This document shows, piece after piece, positions 31,713-42,623 of a DNA stretch of 64,000 nt. Both the position numbers and the translations under genes were made by a program. The stretch spans positions 2,790,001-2,854,000 of the forward strand of contig OY751486.1 in assembly GCA_963565915.1 (NCBI GenBank), read 5' to 3'. Position 1 is the first letter of the stretch, and each line of letters opens with the position of its first letter. Under the pieces are notes generated by a model. That model worked only from the letters and a program-made list of their open reading frames with translations. It did not search any database and was not told where the DNA came from. Source of the stretch: Entoloma clypeatum. Taxonomy: Eukaryota > Basidiomycota > Agaricomycetes > Agaricales > Entolomataceae.

Positions 31713-32146
31713 TGTTGGAATGACAAGCTGCCACGAGCCTTCCATATCCGGACACAGTGCGCAGCCACGTTGAGTTTTTACGCCACCATCATTTTTCCTC
31801 CTCGTGCTATTTCGCCATATCATGTATTCCATTCTACATACCTTTTTTAGCTGTACCTTTATTGTACCACATGTTTCGAGACTCTCCTCTCGTTTCCCTT
31901 TGTTTTTCGTTAAGGTAAATTTGCAAAACCTTATTTACTTATTACGGCATAGTTTTCGTCGCCTCCCCTCAGTCATTTGACCCCGCTCTCGCATGCAAAC
32001 ACTGAGGTGAGATCTTCTACTTATCTTTCTCTTTTGAAACTCTTACTTATGTTTGAGTGCCTAGCTATTTATTATAGGTAAATACATAGTCGTTTGACCC
32101 CGCTCTCGCGTGCAAACACTGAGCTATTTATTATAGTATTCTTACA
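31713..32146 (+). repeat. 5' LTR of the deleted copia
   Basis: 434 bp. Contains two copies of TTTGACCCCGCTCTCGC-TGCAAACACTGAG. Followed by GGTTATTGGGCCCC, the likely primer-binding site (32147-32160). Confidence 0.93.
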
Positions 32147-32206
32147 GGTTATTGGGCCCCGCATACCTCTGCGTTGACCCCACTGCATTCTCTCTCATTG
32201 TTCACC

Positions 32207-33268
32207 ATGTCTTCCATCACCTCCGTAACTGCTACCTCACTTGCTGATACACTCCCATTGTCTATCCCGAAGCTTGATGCCTCTGGCGTGAACTGGGCGA
32301 TCTTCTCACTCCGTTTCCAGGATGCCATCGAAGCAAAAGGCTATTGGGGCCATTTTGATGGCAATGAACCCCGTCCTGTGCCTGCTGTTGTTGCCTCCCC
32401 TAGCGCCAACGAATCTGCTGCCATGCTTCAGTGGGACAAGGATGAAAGGTTGGCAAAATCATTACTTACCCAGAAGATCCCCGATTCTGCCTTGATGCGC
32501 ATTCGAAACAAGAAGGTCATTAAGGAACGATGGGACACGATTGTTGCTGAGTACACGGAAAAGGGCGCATTCGCACAAACGGACCTACAGACACGTTTTC
32601 TGGAGTCGAAGTGCCCTGAAAAGGGTAACGTTCGACAGTTCCTCAATGACCTGCATGTCAAATGGGAAGAATTAGCAACTGTAGGGGTGGACATTGACGA
32701 GAAAGATTACCGTTCCACCATACAGAGCAAGGGGGTGAGAGTTTACTGGCCAGACAAGAAGACAGTGAGCATCAAACGGAACATCTATTATGACAGAACC
32801 ATGGCGTCAGCCTCTCGTCTCGAGGGGGAGGAACAAGGAATTGTCGAAACAAAGGCTAATGCACTGAATTCATCAAGCGCGTCGACCTCGACCTCTACCT
32901 CATCCGTGGACCCCCCAGCCAAATCCCCAGCTCCTACTGCACCTCCCAACCCTTTACAAACTCCAGTTCCGGCTCCTGAACCCGTCGAAGAAGAAACCCC
33001 AGCCACAAAACGCATCAGAAAACCGAGTCAGCGGATTCTCAACATTGTTGAAGGTCGTGGTGTCGCGTCGTCGCGCCCATCCGATCCTGCCTTGACCCAA
33101 GGTGTCCAAGCCCCTACTCCCATTGCCGAAGAAGAGAGAGTTGAGCTTGAGGGGGAGGGACAAGCTGACTGGATGATAGCGGCGGATTTTGTAGAAGAAT
33201 ATGCGATGGCAGCCGAGATCAGCGAAGCGGAAGCTTTAGAACCATGCACCTTGGCTGAGGCGAAATGA
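32207..33268 (+). pseudogene. copia gag fused to pre-RT segment
   Basis: The start is ATG 32207. The N-terminal half is a copia-type gag (KLDASGVNWAIFSLRFQDAI, then ERWDTIVAEYTEKGAFAQTD and CPEKGNVRQFLNDLHVKWEE). At about residue 180 (DEKDYRSTI) it passes without a break into GVRVYWPDKKTVS and IKRNIYYD, which normally lie between the integrase core and RT. The in-frame deletion removes the end of gag, the protease and the integrase catalytic core. An acidic Ser/Pro/Glu-rich linker follows. TGA at 33266-33268 sits where the frame should run on into RT (next residues RPDWPLWEKAI). Confidence 0.85.
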
Positions 33269-34793
33269 CGGCCTGATTGGCCGTTATGGGAAAAGGCTAT
33301 CCATGAGGAGTTAGAGACCCTTCATGTGGCAGGAACTTGGGAACTCACCGAAGCTCCAGAGGACGCGAACATCGTCGGATCGAAGTGGGTTTTCCACGCG
33401 AAGAAGGATGCTGCCGGAAATGTCATTCGATACAAGGCCCGCCTTGTTGCGCAGGGTTTTTCGCAAGTACCCGGCGTCGATTATTTTGACACATTCGCGC
33501 CTGTTGCGAAACTGGCGGCTATCTGTTCGGTTCTCGCAATGGCAGCCAATGAAGGCATGGAAATACATCAGATCAACATCAAAGGTGCATACCTCAACGG
33601 AGAACTCACCGATTGAGAGATCATCTTCATGCAGCAACCTCCTGGGTACCACATCCCCAACTCCTCCCAAAAACTCGTGTGTCAACTCCGAAAAACCCTG
33701 TATGGCCTGAAGCAGTCGGGCCATCGATGGTATCAACGCCTTGTCGAAATCATGTTACAGCACCTGGGATTCGCGCGCTGCGATGTCGACCAGGCCATGT
33801 TCTTCCATCGACAAGGTCGGGCTGTCATTATTGTCTTGGTTCATGTTGATGACTGTACGATTGCTGCCACATCAATGACCCTGATCGCTGATTTCAAGAT
33901 CCAGATCGCAAAACACGTGGAAATTACCAATTTGGGCGAGCTCCACTGGTTGCTCAGCATCGAGATCAAACGCAATCGAGAGCGCCGCACTATCCACCTC
34001 TCTCGACTCCATCCTCCGCCGGTATGGCTTGCAAGACCTCAAGCCCGTTTCCATCCCCATGGACACCAACATCCGACTTACCACTGCTCAGTCACCGTCA
34101 ACAACTGCCGAATTCACCCAAATGCGCGACATCCCTTATCACGAAGCTGTCGGTTCCTTGATGTACGCAGCACTTGGAACTCGTCCCGACATAGCCTTCG
34201 CCATTCAAACTGTCTCGCGTTTCTCGACGAAACCTGGTCTCACACATTGGGAGGCCGTAAAACGCATTTTTCACTATTTGAAGGGCACGATGGATCTGTG
34301 GTTGAGCTATGGGATGTCGAAGATGGATTTGACGGGATATGCAGACGCGGATGGCAGCATGGCAGAAGATAGGCATGCCATTTCGGGGTATGCCTTTCTG
34401 ATTTGCGGCGGCGCCGTTTCGTGGAGTGCTAAACGGCAGGAAATCATCGCTCTGTCAACCACCGAAGCCGAATACGTGGCAATTACACATGCGTCAAAAG
34501 AAGCTTTATGGCTTCGTTCCCTCCTCTCCCAACTTTTCGACACCACTCTTGACACCACCACATTATTTTCCGACAAAAAATCTGCTATCGAACTCACAAA
34601 AGACTATTAGTACCACGCGCATACGAAACACATTGACATTCGATTTCATTTTATCCATTGGATCATTGAGGGCGGCTCTATTCGCCTCGTTTACTGCCCT
34701 ACTGACGAAATGGTCGCCGACACGCTTACCAAAGTGCTCCCATCCACGAAGGCGAAGCACTTTGCTTCGCAACTCGGCCTCTCGCCAGCTTGA
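33269..34793 (+). pseudogene. copia RT and RNase H, broken
   Basis: RT motifs: GSKWVFHAKKDAAGNVIRYK, RLVAQGFSQVPGVDYFDTFA, INIKGAYLNGEL, TGA at 33614-33616, then FMQQPPGYHIPNS, LYGLKQSGHRWY and the active site VHVDD (33840-33855). A small deletion near 34000-34010 shifts the frame; it continues as SILRRYGLQDLKPVSIPMDT. RNase H: GYADADGSMAEDRHAISGYA, VSWSAKRQEIIALSTTEAEY, then TAG at 34608-34610 before HTKHIDIRFHFI. It ends near 34793 just before the polypurine tract GAGGGGGAG. With three stops and one shift it cannot make active enzyme. Confidence 0.92.
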
Positions 34794-34800
34794 GGGGGAG

Positions 34801-35234
34801 TGTTGGAATGACAAGCTGCCACGAGCCTTCCATATCCGGACACAGTGCGCAGCCACGTTGAGTTTTTACGCCACCATCATTTTTCCTCCTCGTGCTATTT
34901 CGCCATATCATGTATTCCATTCTACATACCTTTTTTAGCTGTACCTTTATTGTACCACATGTTTCGAGACTCTCCTCTCGTTTCCCTTTGTTTTTCGTTA
35001 AGGTAAATTTGCAAAACCTTATTTACTTATTACGGCATAGTTTTCGTCGCCTCCCCTCAGTCATTTGACCCCGCTCTCGCATGCAAACACTGAGGTGAGA
35101 TCTTCTACTTATCTTTCTCTTTTGAAACTCTTACTTATGTTTGAGTGCCTAGCTATTTATTATAGGTAAATACATAGTCGTTTGACCCCGCTCTCGCATG
35201 CAAACACTGAGCTATTTATTATAGTATTCTTACA
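34801..35234 (+). repeat. 3' LTR of the deleted copia
   Basis: 434 bp, preceded by the polypurine tract GAGGGGGAG (34792-34800) and followed by the target duplication GTTGT. Confidence 0.95.
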
Positions 35235-35420
35235 GTTGTGTCAATTTTCTTCCAGGCATCTTGAATGTCTTTTTGGAAGTTGTGAAGGGCTCCTTCTGCC
35301 TTGCCGAAATTGTTGCATGAGCTTCACGAGACAAGCAGATGCACATATACTTCTGTCCAATGGACTGAACATGCTTACCACATGAAGTCTTCAACACTTG
35401 GTAGTAATCAGTTGGCATGC
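35235..35420 (-). pseudogene. Gene D, upstream exon next to the copia insertion
   Basis: On the minus strand, QKYMCICLSREAHATIS is followed by a one-base phase change and NFQKDIQDAWKKIDT. The last codons continue in phase at 31712 once the copia element and one copy of GTTGT are removed. This shows that copia landed inside gene D. Confidence 0.5.
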
Positions 35421-35439
35421 AAACAGCAATGGAGTAAAT

Positions 35440-36030
35440 GGGTTGGATTGAGGACTTATTAGCAATTACATGGCTTGTTAACTAGTTATTGACTGAATGA
35501 ATGTCTACTCTGTGCTATCTGACATCTCATGCATTTCATATAAGAATGGAAGTAGAAAGGGATATATGACAATTACAACCATATTTTTATTGATGACCTG
35601 AGGCCCAATTGGAAATCTTCAATCAATGGCCAGACAAACTGAATTTCAGAATTTGTACTCAGTGTTCAAATACAGGTCCTGTCATTCAGGGGAACCAAGA
35701 TAGCCAATTTCAAGGATTGCAGAAACAAGAATATTCTAGAAAATCAATCCTACAGGCTGGTATACACCAAGATAATTGATATACATATGATGAGAAAAGC
35801 GCTGTAAAAAAGATGGTGCCACCAGGCCCATTTCTAGAAAAGGTCAATCACCAGCCAACATGCATGAGAAGGAGGTTCCACTAATCTGAACATGAATGTC
35901 AGTGTTTTTATTCAAAAGAGGCTGTGGGAGTGAGCATTTAGTTCCATTTTCAGCCTTTGTAAGTATCAGAATTACCTTGTGAGGATCAACTTGGATGCCC
36001 ACCATGAGATCTTTGAATAATGCCTCTAAA
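35440..36030. other. No supported gene
   Basis: AT-rich DNA with minus-strand protein-like scraps full of stops; it may be decayed sequence upstream of gene D. Nothing else is seen. Confidence 0.3.
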
Positions 36031-36035
36031 AGACA

Positions 36036-36593
36036 TCAGGCCTGATCTGGGCACAGACCATAACCCGACAAACAAAGAATGGACTCCCGTTTGCTGCTCT
36101 GAACAGTGGAGACCAAATGGCGAAGATGTGGAATAAACTGATCCAAGAGGTCGAGATCATCAAGAGCCTGATCAGTCTGTGGCCCAATGCTAATAATTGC
36201 AAAATTTGTCCCCGTTTTTCTGACATCTGAGCAGCTGAGTGAATCAGTCATGGTATAGGGTGAGGGAGATAAAGGGGGAGTAGTTGCGACATTGAGGGTC
36301 AGACTAGGGGCCTGATGCTCTGTGGTGTCAGAGATGGTCGTAATATGGAGGGTCGGACTCAGGGCCTGACATTCTGTGGAATTGGGGGTTATCACATTGT
36401 GAGGAGCCTGATCAAGGGCCTGATTCTCGATATCAATTGTGGCAATGCTCACCTGACACCACCAGTTGTTGGAGGCTGACTCAGAAGAGTCCGTACACAG
36501 GGCTGAGTGAGCATCAGAACCATCCTCTGGGAGTCCAGGACTGCTGTCGATCAAGGAGGGAGCAGAGCCTTGAGAACAGCAAAAAAAGCGCAA
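36036..36593 (-). CDS. Hypothetical minus-strand frame
   Basis: 185 codons with degenerate internal repeats (QALDQAPHNVI, QALSPTLHITT, QAPSLTLNVAT), each about 20 residues and Pro/Thr-rich, then FAIISIGPQTDQALDDLDLL. It could be an upstream exon of gene D or an independent gene. No family recognised. The repeats make chance openness possible. Confidence 0.3.
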   Translation of the reverse strand: MRFFCCSQGSAPSLIDSSPGLPEDGSDAHSALCTDSSESASNNWWCQVSIATIDIENQALDQAPHNVITPNSTECQALSPTLHITTISDTTEHQAPSLTLNVATTPPLSPSPYTMTDSLSCSDVRKTGTNFAIISIGPQTDQALDDLDLLDQFIPHLRHLVSTVQSSKRESILCLSGYGLCPDQA

Positions 36594-36703
36594 GCAAGTC
36601 CCACCATTGATAACCTGAGGTGGGAGGTGAAGACTGTTGTCAAGAAGAAGCTTTGTACCATGAACTACAGAGAATTTGCATCAAAAACTCAAGCCGTTCA
36701 GAA

Positions 36704-36982
36704 TCATGTCTCACCTGGCATGGGCGGCGGCCGCACATTCTCAACCTCACAATGAGATCCAAACAAATGGAGATGGGGTAGGACAAAATTCTCGCCAAAG
36801 GATTGAATGACAGCTGCAAGGTTGGCTTCACAATGTGGATCAGCTTCAGCAAGTTCACATGGGGTAAAGTACATGTTGACACCAATATTCTCAATCTTGG
36901 TATTGATTCCAACTTTGTAACTGGATGACCTGAGCAGCAGTGTGATACCTCCATCAATATAGTCTTGCATTGTAAGCTGCAT
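36704..36982 (-). CDS. Hypothetical minus-strand frame
   Basis: 92 codons with mixed, globular-looking composition (FTPCELAEADPHCEANLAAV, FGENFVLPHLHLFG). May be an exon of a decayed gene on the minus strand. No domain recognised and splice sites are uncertain. Confidence 0.25.
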   Translation of the reverse strand: MQLTMQDYIDGGITLLLRSSSYKVGINTKIENIGVNMYFTPCELAEADPHCEANLAAVIQSFGENFVLPHLHLFGSHCEVENVRPPPMPGET

Positions 36983-36989
36983 ACCAATG

Positions 36990-38030
36990 CACCAGTGCTT
37001 GCCTCAGGTCTCTGATTGGGTTTACAAAGAAAAATAAACTCACAGCATTGAAGATATCATTTATCAAGTCATCCAAGAGCTTCGTCAACTCAAATTTCTC
37101 CTCAATCGAAGATGCTTTGGGGTGTGTTGGGAAGTAGCATGGGTGGAGGCCACTGGGACAACATGTTGCAAGTTGTCGGATATCTTTGTCCTTGTGTGAA
37201 CCCCAACGAATAAGGCCCCATGAGCCTGCAAGCCATTCATTTTCGCTAAATTCCTTGGGCAGAGCAGAAACAGTAGCTCAAATGGCAGAAGGCACATAAA
37301 GATGTGAAGACATTGAAAAGGATGAAAGAGAAGTGTGTGTTGATATGACATGATGACAAACAAAGTCTGAGATATGATATGATCAAAACAAGTATGATGC
37401 ACTATTGAGGTGTATCAGGAAGTGTATCCCATGGATGAGATGTTTATTATACATGGAATATCAAGTTTATATATTGGATATCATCTAATTGGTGGATTCA
37501 ACAGGAATGGACCCTTGAACTTGATGTTATGTATGAGTCCAAAGATGAACTTCATCATGATTTGCCGACCAGGCATGATTCAAGTTTCTCTTAATGAAAT
37601 ATGTCAGACTTGCCCCCGAAGTAGATCTTCAATGACTCAATGATAACAACATAGAAACCATTTTCAATATCTGGTAACATCATATATCCTGATTAGTTTT
37701 CAAAAATGTGGATGGGTGTTCAACGACATCATGGGTGTTTGGCGACATCATATTTGCCGGAAATTGACAAAATACATCTTTGCATTGTCTTCAATGCATG
37801 CTTTCTTATTCAAATTCCTCTTGACAAATTATGTCCTAACAATGACAATATAGAATCCATTTCCAGCATCTGGTATGCCCACAAACTGCGATCCGACAAC
37901 ATGAATTGATGACTTCAACATCATATTCAGCAATTGGCAGTGTTTATACAATTTTGCATCCTATTGGCCTGTCACTTCACTCGAGATAAATTTAAACATT
38001 GCAAAGGTCTCAGGAGTCACAATACCAATC
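36990..38030. other. Non-coding; degenerate direct repeat
   Basis: No conserved frame. A weak direct repeat is visible: the stretch around 37580-37675 (AACAACATAGAAACCATTTT, ATATCTGGTA) recurs at 37810-37875 (GACAATATAGAATCCATTTC, GCATCTGGTA). Confidence 0.35.
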
Positions 38031-38033
38031 TAT

Positions 38034-41000
38034 TCAACTATTGAGAGACTCTAGATACTCAGTAATCCTCTCAATGTTCTGGTCATGTTCCAAATCTGCC
38101 TCTGCCTCATGGTCCTCATATGGACACCCTGACACTGAGCCTGAAGAGACACTCATATTGGTCTGAGTTCCACTGGATACTGCACCTTGTTGTACACCCA
38201 TAAATCCACACTGCCCAGTAAAACCTGACAATTCTTCTATCTGGTCAAGTCATTGCAAAATACTTGCATTGACCTTTCTCCTCAACTCTCATCGCTGTTG
38301 CACTTCCTTACCCAACGCTGGATCTGCATCTTGTAAAGAAGATATTCTAGATTCTGTATCCAGAGTTTCATTGCAGATTGCAGTGTGAAGCTGGCAAATT
38401 TCAATGTTGAGCCTAACAATCTCTTCATGTGCACGACAGAGTTTGAAATGTTTGACAGTATCTTCATGGCAAGCAGGTTGGGTCCACCTCTCAGTCTGTA
38501 CATTGGTTTGTGAGAGATGCAAGGGATTAAATTCAGCGAGGAAACTGTATTCAAAAATCTCTTTCCAAGTCAGTGAGGGATGTGGTGGGACCAGTTTGGC
38601 TGCCTGAGTATTGTACTGTGCCAAGGCCTTTCGTATTGCTTCTGAATGTTGCTGCAGAGCTTTGCTGATCTGACTTCGAAGTTTATATCCTATGATGCAA
38701 AATCAAGGTTGAGCCTTATGGAATGCTGGAATCAGATTGAAATGCACCTGTTCCTGACAAACCCAGTTTCGACAACTCAAATAGGCGCTGGATGACAAGG
38801 CACTCCAATTCATCCAACGCCTCTCAATAATCGGCAAGAATGGCCTCATGCTGATATTGCTTATATTCATCCCCCCCTATCTCCCAGCGATCTTGAAGGC
38901 CTAGCTGTCTTTTGAGTATGTAAATGTAGGCCTTAGCATTCTGGAGTTTCCTGTATGTGGCCTCGACCTCATGACATGCATCGAGAAGGACTTGATGGAT
39001 CGAATTGTGTGCAACACCAACTAATGCCTGATTTGCACCTGCACGTGAAGCTTCCCATTCTTGGCTATCTTGTGACATGAGACATGTGTGAGGCTGTGTA
39101 AAAAAACCTACCGAATCTGGACTAGCTTGTTGAGGCCCTGCACATACTGTATCTTGAGGGTTACGTTGGAAGGAGTGTCCTTCAAGCCTTCAAGATAAGT
39201 CTTTTCTTGGAGATAAAACCTTTCAAAGTCATTGGATGTCAGCTCTAGTTGATCTTGGAGCGCTTGAAGTTCACTTTCAAGAGCCCAACACATTGTGAGA
39301 GCTTCCTGGTAATGGATGAATAAGAAATTGTCTAATAAGCATTAGTAGGTTTCCCAAGCTCAGGGTCAAGAAATTACCAAGTGCAGCATATTTGTCTTGA
39401 TTCAAAAAACATGAAATGTTCTTCAAGGGCTTGATGCTGGTTCATTAGAGGATGAAAAAATATGTTTACATCCCTCACCCTCAGAATGGCCAGTCCCTTG
39501 TATATGAAGGGGATGCCATTCCAGTTGACATAGGTGGTTGTGAGCATGGCCGTGGAAGGACCCAACCATGAAGCAAAGGTTGAGCTTCTGGGCTTGTGGT
39601 CCAAGAGATGTACTTAGGAGGATATTGTTGAAAGCACATCCTACTGTACATCATAGGCAATGCCCATCTTCGAACCATAAACAGTCATCAAACGATCAGT
39701 GATTGCAAGGGGATACTTTGTTCTGATTGTGTGAATGAGTAGACAAATTTGGAAAATTCATATACATAAAGGCATACTGTTCACCTGTCTTGATCATATC
39801 ACACATCAATAGCGCAAAGCGGTGGTGGCAACAAGCGAGAAATATCTTGGTCTCCTCAAAAAGAGCAAACATTTTCTTCCACTGTTCGGGCCCTGCATTT
39901 CACCATCTGTCAATGCACTTGGAGAGAGCCGATGGGGTGTCAGAATCTTTCCAGGCATCTTCTGCATCAATATCCGAATCCTTAGCCTTCAAGATTCAAC
40001 AACAAAAGTGCTTGTTAGCAAATTAAGTTAGTTAAGAATGAGAAAGCACCTTGGATGAGTTTACTTTGTCCTTGAAGTGTTCCACTTCCTCGGGACTCAA
40101 TCAGTGATCAGACATCAATTTGCAGGAATCCATATGGATGTTCACATTCTGGATCACATCTCCCATATGACGCAAGGAATTGTTGCCATCCATCACCGCA
40201 AGGAATGAGAATTCATGATTAGGTTCACTGTCAAGTTTGTAGAAGCAAGGTGGGCAGATATTGTGAAAACACCAGTTTGGAGTGTTGCGGTGTAAGGCAT
40301 GCTGTACCTTGTTGTCAACCTCCCACAATATCCAAAGGAAGGCATCATAAGCAATCAAGAATTGGGTGGCAAGATAAGGCTTGTATGGTACCTGATGATC
40401 TTTTAATTTGGTAAATGGAGCACATTGAATTTTGTACATTATGAAGGTGACATAGAGTTTTGCATTGTGCCTCTACAGAAAACCAGGGACATGTACGATG
40501 AGTTTGATGAAAGCATTCTAGTGTTTGAAGGGAGATTGCGACAATAGTTTGAATTGGCGATGTTCCAATATAGCCTTGGCAAACAAGGGTTTGATTAGAA
40601 AAAATATCTCCAACATCAGGGGTGAATCTCATGGGACGATGATCTAAATAAGGTGTGATGAGTGAAGACATGTGATATGAATCAGATACTAACAAAAAAG
40701 ATTGACAGTGTTGATTATGAAAGTAGCCAAGGTATCAGGCGTCTCCACTGAATTGCCAGTCATGCTGTCCCCGCACTTGTGTTGCTGAAAGTCCAGGTAG
40801 GCTGTGACTAATCCTGGGATCTGGACTCTCCAATCATCTGTTTGGTTTTCAACACAATTCTGGCAAGTCCAATGGTCTGTACGCCCACTGAAGATAGAGT
40901 GAGCAAGAATAGCTTGACAAACATAGGAACTTACAGGCCCGTTAGCATTGCGACACCTTCAGCTAAGTCCTCAAAAACTTCATAATCACCCCCTTCATGG

Positions 41001-41203
41001 CTGATGTCATATCCTTCATCACCCAGACATGGTCCCAGTTCGGCATCAAGAGGCAGAACACCAGTCTCCAGATCAGCACCCATGGCATGTATGTTATTGC
41101 GGTCATGTTGGAGCAGCTCTGCTTGCATGGTGAGCATCAAATCAGGCAAATGGAAAGCATAGACCTTCAATTTCTGCTTGGTGTTTGGCCTCATTTCGAG
41201 CAT
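38034..41203 (-). pseudogene. KDZ transposase, CxC1 type
   Basis: Minus-strand, multi-exon KDZ gene. In order: N-terminal exon from about 41203; WTCQNC and an LVTAYLDF segment (40870-40780); SLQTLECFHQTHR and VEAQCKTLCHLH, intron about 40439-40391 (GTACAA...CATCAG), VPYKPYLATQF; PNWCFHNICPPCFYKL and FLAVMDGNNSL (40330-40170); GPEQWKKMFALFEET and CCHHRFALLMCDMIK; VGSFHGHAHNHLCQLEWHP with HSEGEGCKHIFSSSNE (39570-39440); helical exons at 39293-39108 and 39078-38824; and LTWKEIFEYSFLAEFNPL with a coiled coil (38624-38289). Lesions are TGA codons at plus-strand 40101, 39900, 38289 and 38250, all where Arg is plausible, and frame changes near 39630 and 39440. A decayed cut-and-paste transposase. 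Confidence 0.85.
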
Positions 41204-41239
41204 GCCATTCTGCTTGTCTCCCCAAAGTAAGTATCATGC

Positions 41240-41885
41240 TTTGACGTCCCCAATGCCAACTGTTGTGATCAATGCTATATTTTGACAGGCCTCTGTGTTT
41301 CTCGTATGCCATCCATCGCATATTGATGAAAGATATCAGCAACAAAATAGCGAAGGCATGAGATGCAAGGCTTATGAGTTGAATTTGAAACTATGGGATC
41401 TATGCTGAGTGCCAGCAACATCAAGGAAACATCATAATTGTGATTAGAATATCTAGGCACACAGGGTTATCACAAGTAGCAGGATTGAGAAGATTTTCCA
41501 CACTAAAGGGACTCATGTTTAATGCTGAAGATATTCCGATGAGTTCCTATTTTTTTTTTGGTTGCTTATAGTCCCAATCTGTGGATATAATGCAATCAAG
41601 ATGATCAACACATATACTGAAACTGGCTTTGGTGGCAGTGGAGACCCAGCGAGGATGGACAATGCAAAAATGGGTGATGTGAGTTTGTCAGGTTGTCGAA
41701 GGCATGGGAAAGGCATGAGAATGGTGTTGCAGCAGTTGGCATGGTTGATGGCAGCAAGGGCATTGTTGATGTCAAACTGAACCCTGGGGTTGATGTGAGG
41801 GGACGACGGGAAAGTTTGTCGGCTGTGGTATAGAAGGCAGGCAGGCACCATGGGACTGACGTGAGAGACAATAGGTGTTGATATA
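41240..41885. other. No supported gene
   Basis: Presumed 5' side of the CxC1 KDZ gene. A minus-strand frame (41460-41275) might be an upstream exon, but nothing conserved is visible. Confidence 0.3.
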
Positions 41886-42290
41886 TGGACTGTGAGAATG
41901 ATATGAGGGGATCGAGGCAGCAAAAGGGTGTGAGAGTGGCATTGGACAGCGATCAGTGATCCCGATGGCAGTGAGGGCCATTGCCAATGCAAAAATGGAC
42001 TGTTAGAATGATATGAGGGGGAATAGTTACTCAACACAAGATTGAGGTGGCAAAAGGGCGTGAGAGTGGTGCTTGGACAGCAATCAGTGGTCCTGATGGC
42101 AGCAAGAAGTGTTGCCAATGCTAAAATGGACCATGAGAATGATGAGGGGAGGAGATAGTTACTCAGCGCGAGATCGAGGGTGTAAGAGTGGTGCTTGGAC
42201 AGTGCTCGGTGGTGTTGATGCCAGCGAGAAGTGTTGCCGATGCTAAAGTGGGCCGTGGGAATGAGGTGATGATCACTCAGCTTGTGGAGA
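41886..42290 (+). repeat. Tandem repeat, 110-131-bp unit
   Basis: Three and a half copies starting TGGAC(T/C)-TGAGAATGAT at 41886, 41996, 42127 and 42249 (last partial). Each contains AGAGTGG--TTGGACAG-G-TC-GTG. Units 2 and 3 carry an extra stretch with ATAGTTACTCA not present in unit 1. Confidence 0.7.
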
Positions 42291-42524
42291 CACGGGCGGA
42301 AGGGGTGTGGGACTGATGTTGGTCACAGACGGACAGTAGTCGGTGTTGTTGATCACACCAACCTGGTGCAAAAAGGGAGTCACCAGTCGAGGCTGATGTC
42401 AAACAAATACTGGTAACTGGCTACAGATGGGTACCCTTGAGGGGACTCAGAGACTTGGTGAGGTTGGCTGGAGCTGAGTGATAGTTCTGGCTGGTGTCGA
42501 GAATAAGAGAAAACAAGCCTAATA

Positions 42525-42586
42525 TAACTAGTTGAGGCACAAGATCAACCAGTATTACAAGACTAGGTTTGTGGGAAGATCAGGTG
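42525..42586 (+). repeat. Direct repeat left of Tc1 element
   Basis: 62 bp, nearly identical to 44044-44105 (differences at A/G in ACTAG/ACTGG and C/T in ATTACAAG/ATTATAAG). Confidence 0.8.
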
Positions 42587-42623
42587 ATATGGACATGAAG
42601 AAGATCAGCAACTCATTGAATCA

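Larger units (their letters stand above)
31713..35234 (+). mobile_element. Ty1/copia element, internally deleted
   Basis: 3522 bp with two 434-bp LTRs (TGTTGGAATG...TATTCTTACA) that differ at one visible base (32110 G against 35198 A) and the target duplication GTTGT (31708-31712, 35235-35239). The internal region joins gag directly to sequence downstream of the integrase core. Protease and the integrase active site are missing. The RT and RNase H part carries stops and a frameshift. It is a non-autonomous, recently inserted copy. Confidence 0.95.

Noticed and set aside
8674..40103. TGA reassigned as a sense codon
   Set aside because: TGA also ends genes here (for example 21888-21890 and 31051-31053), and the intact Tc1, Ty3 pol and copia-2 frames contain no internal TGA. 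CpG decay explains the pattern better.
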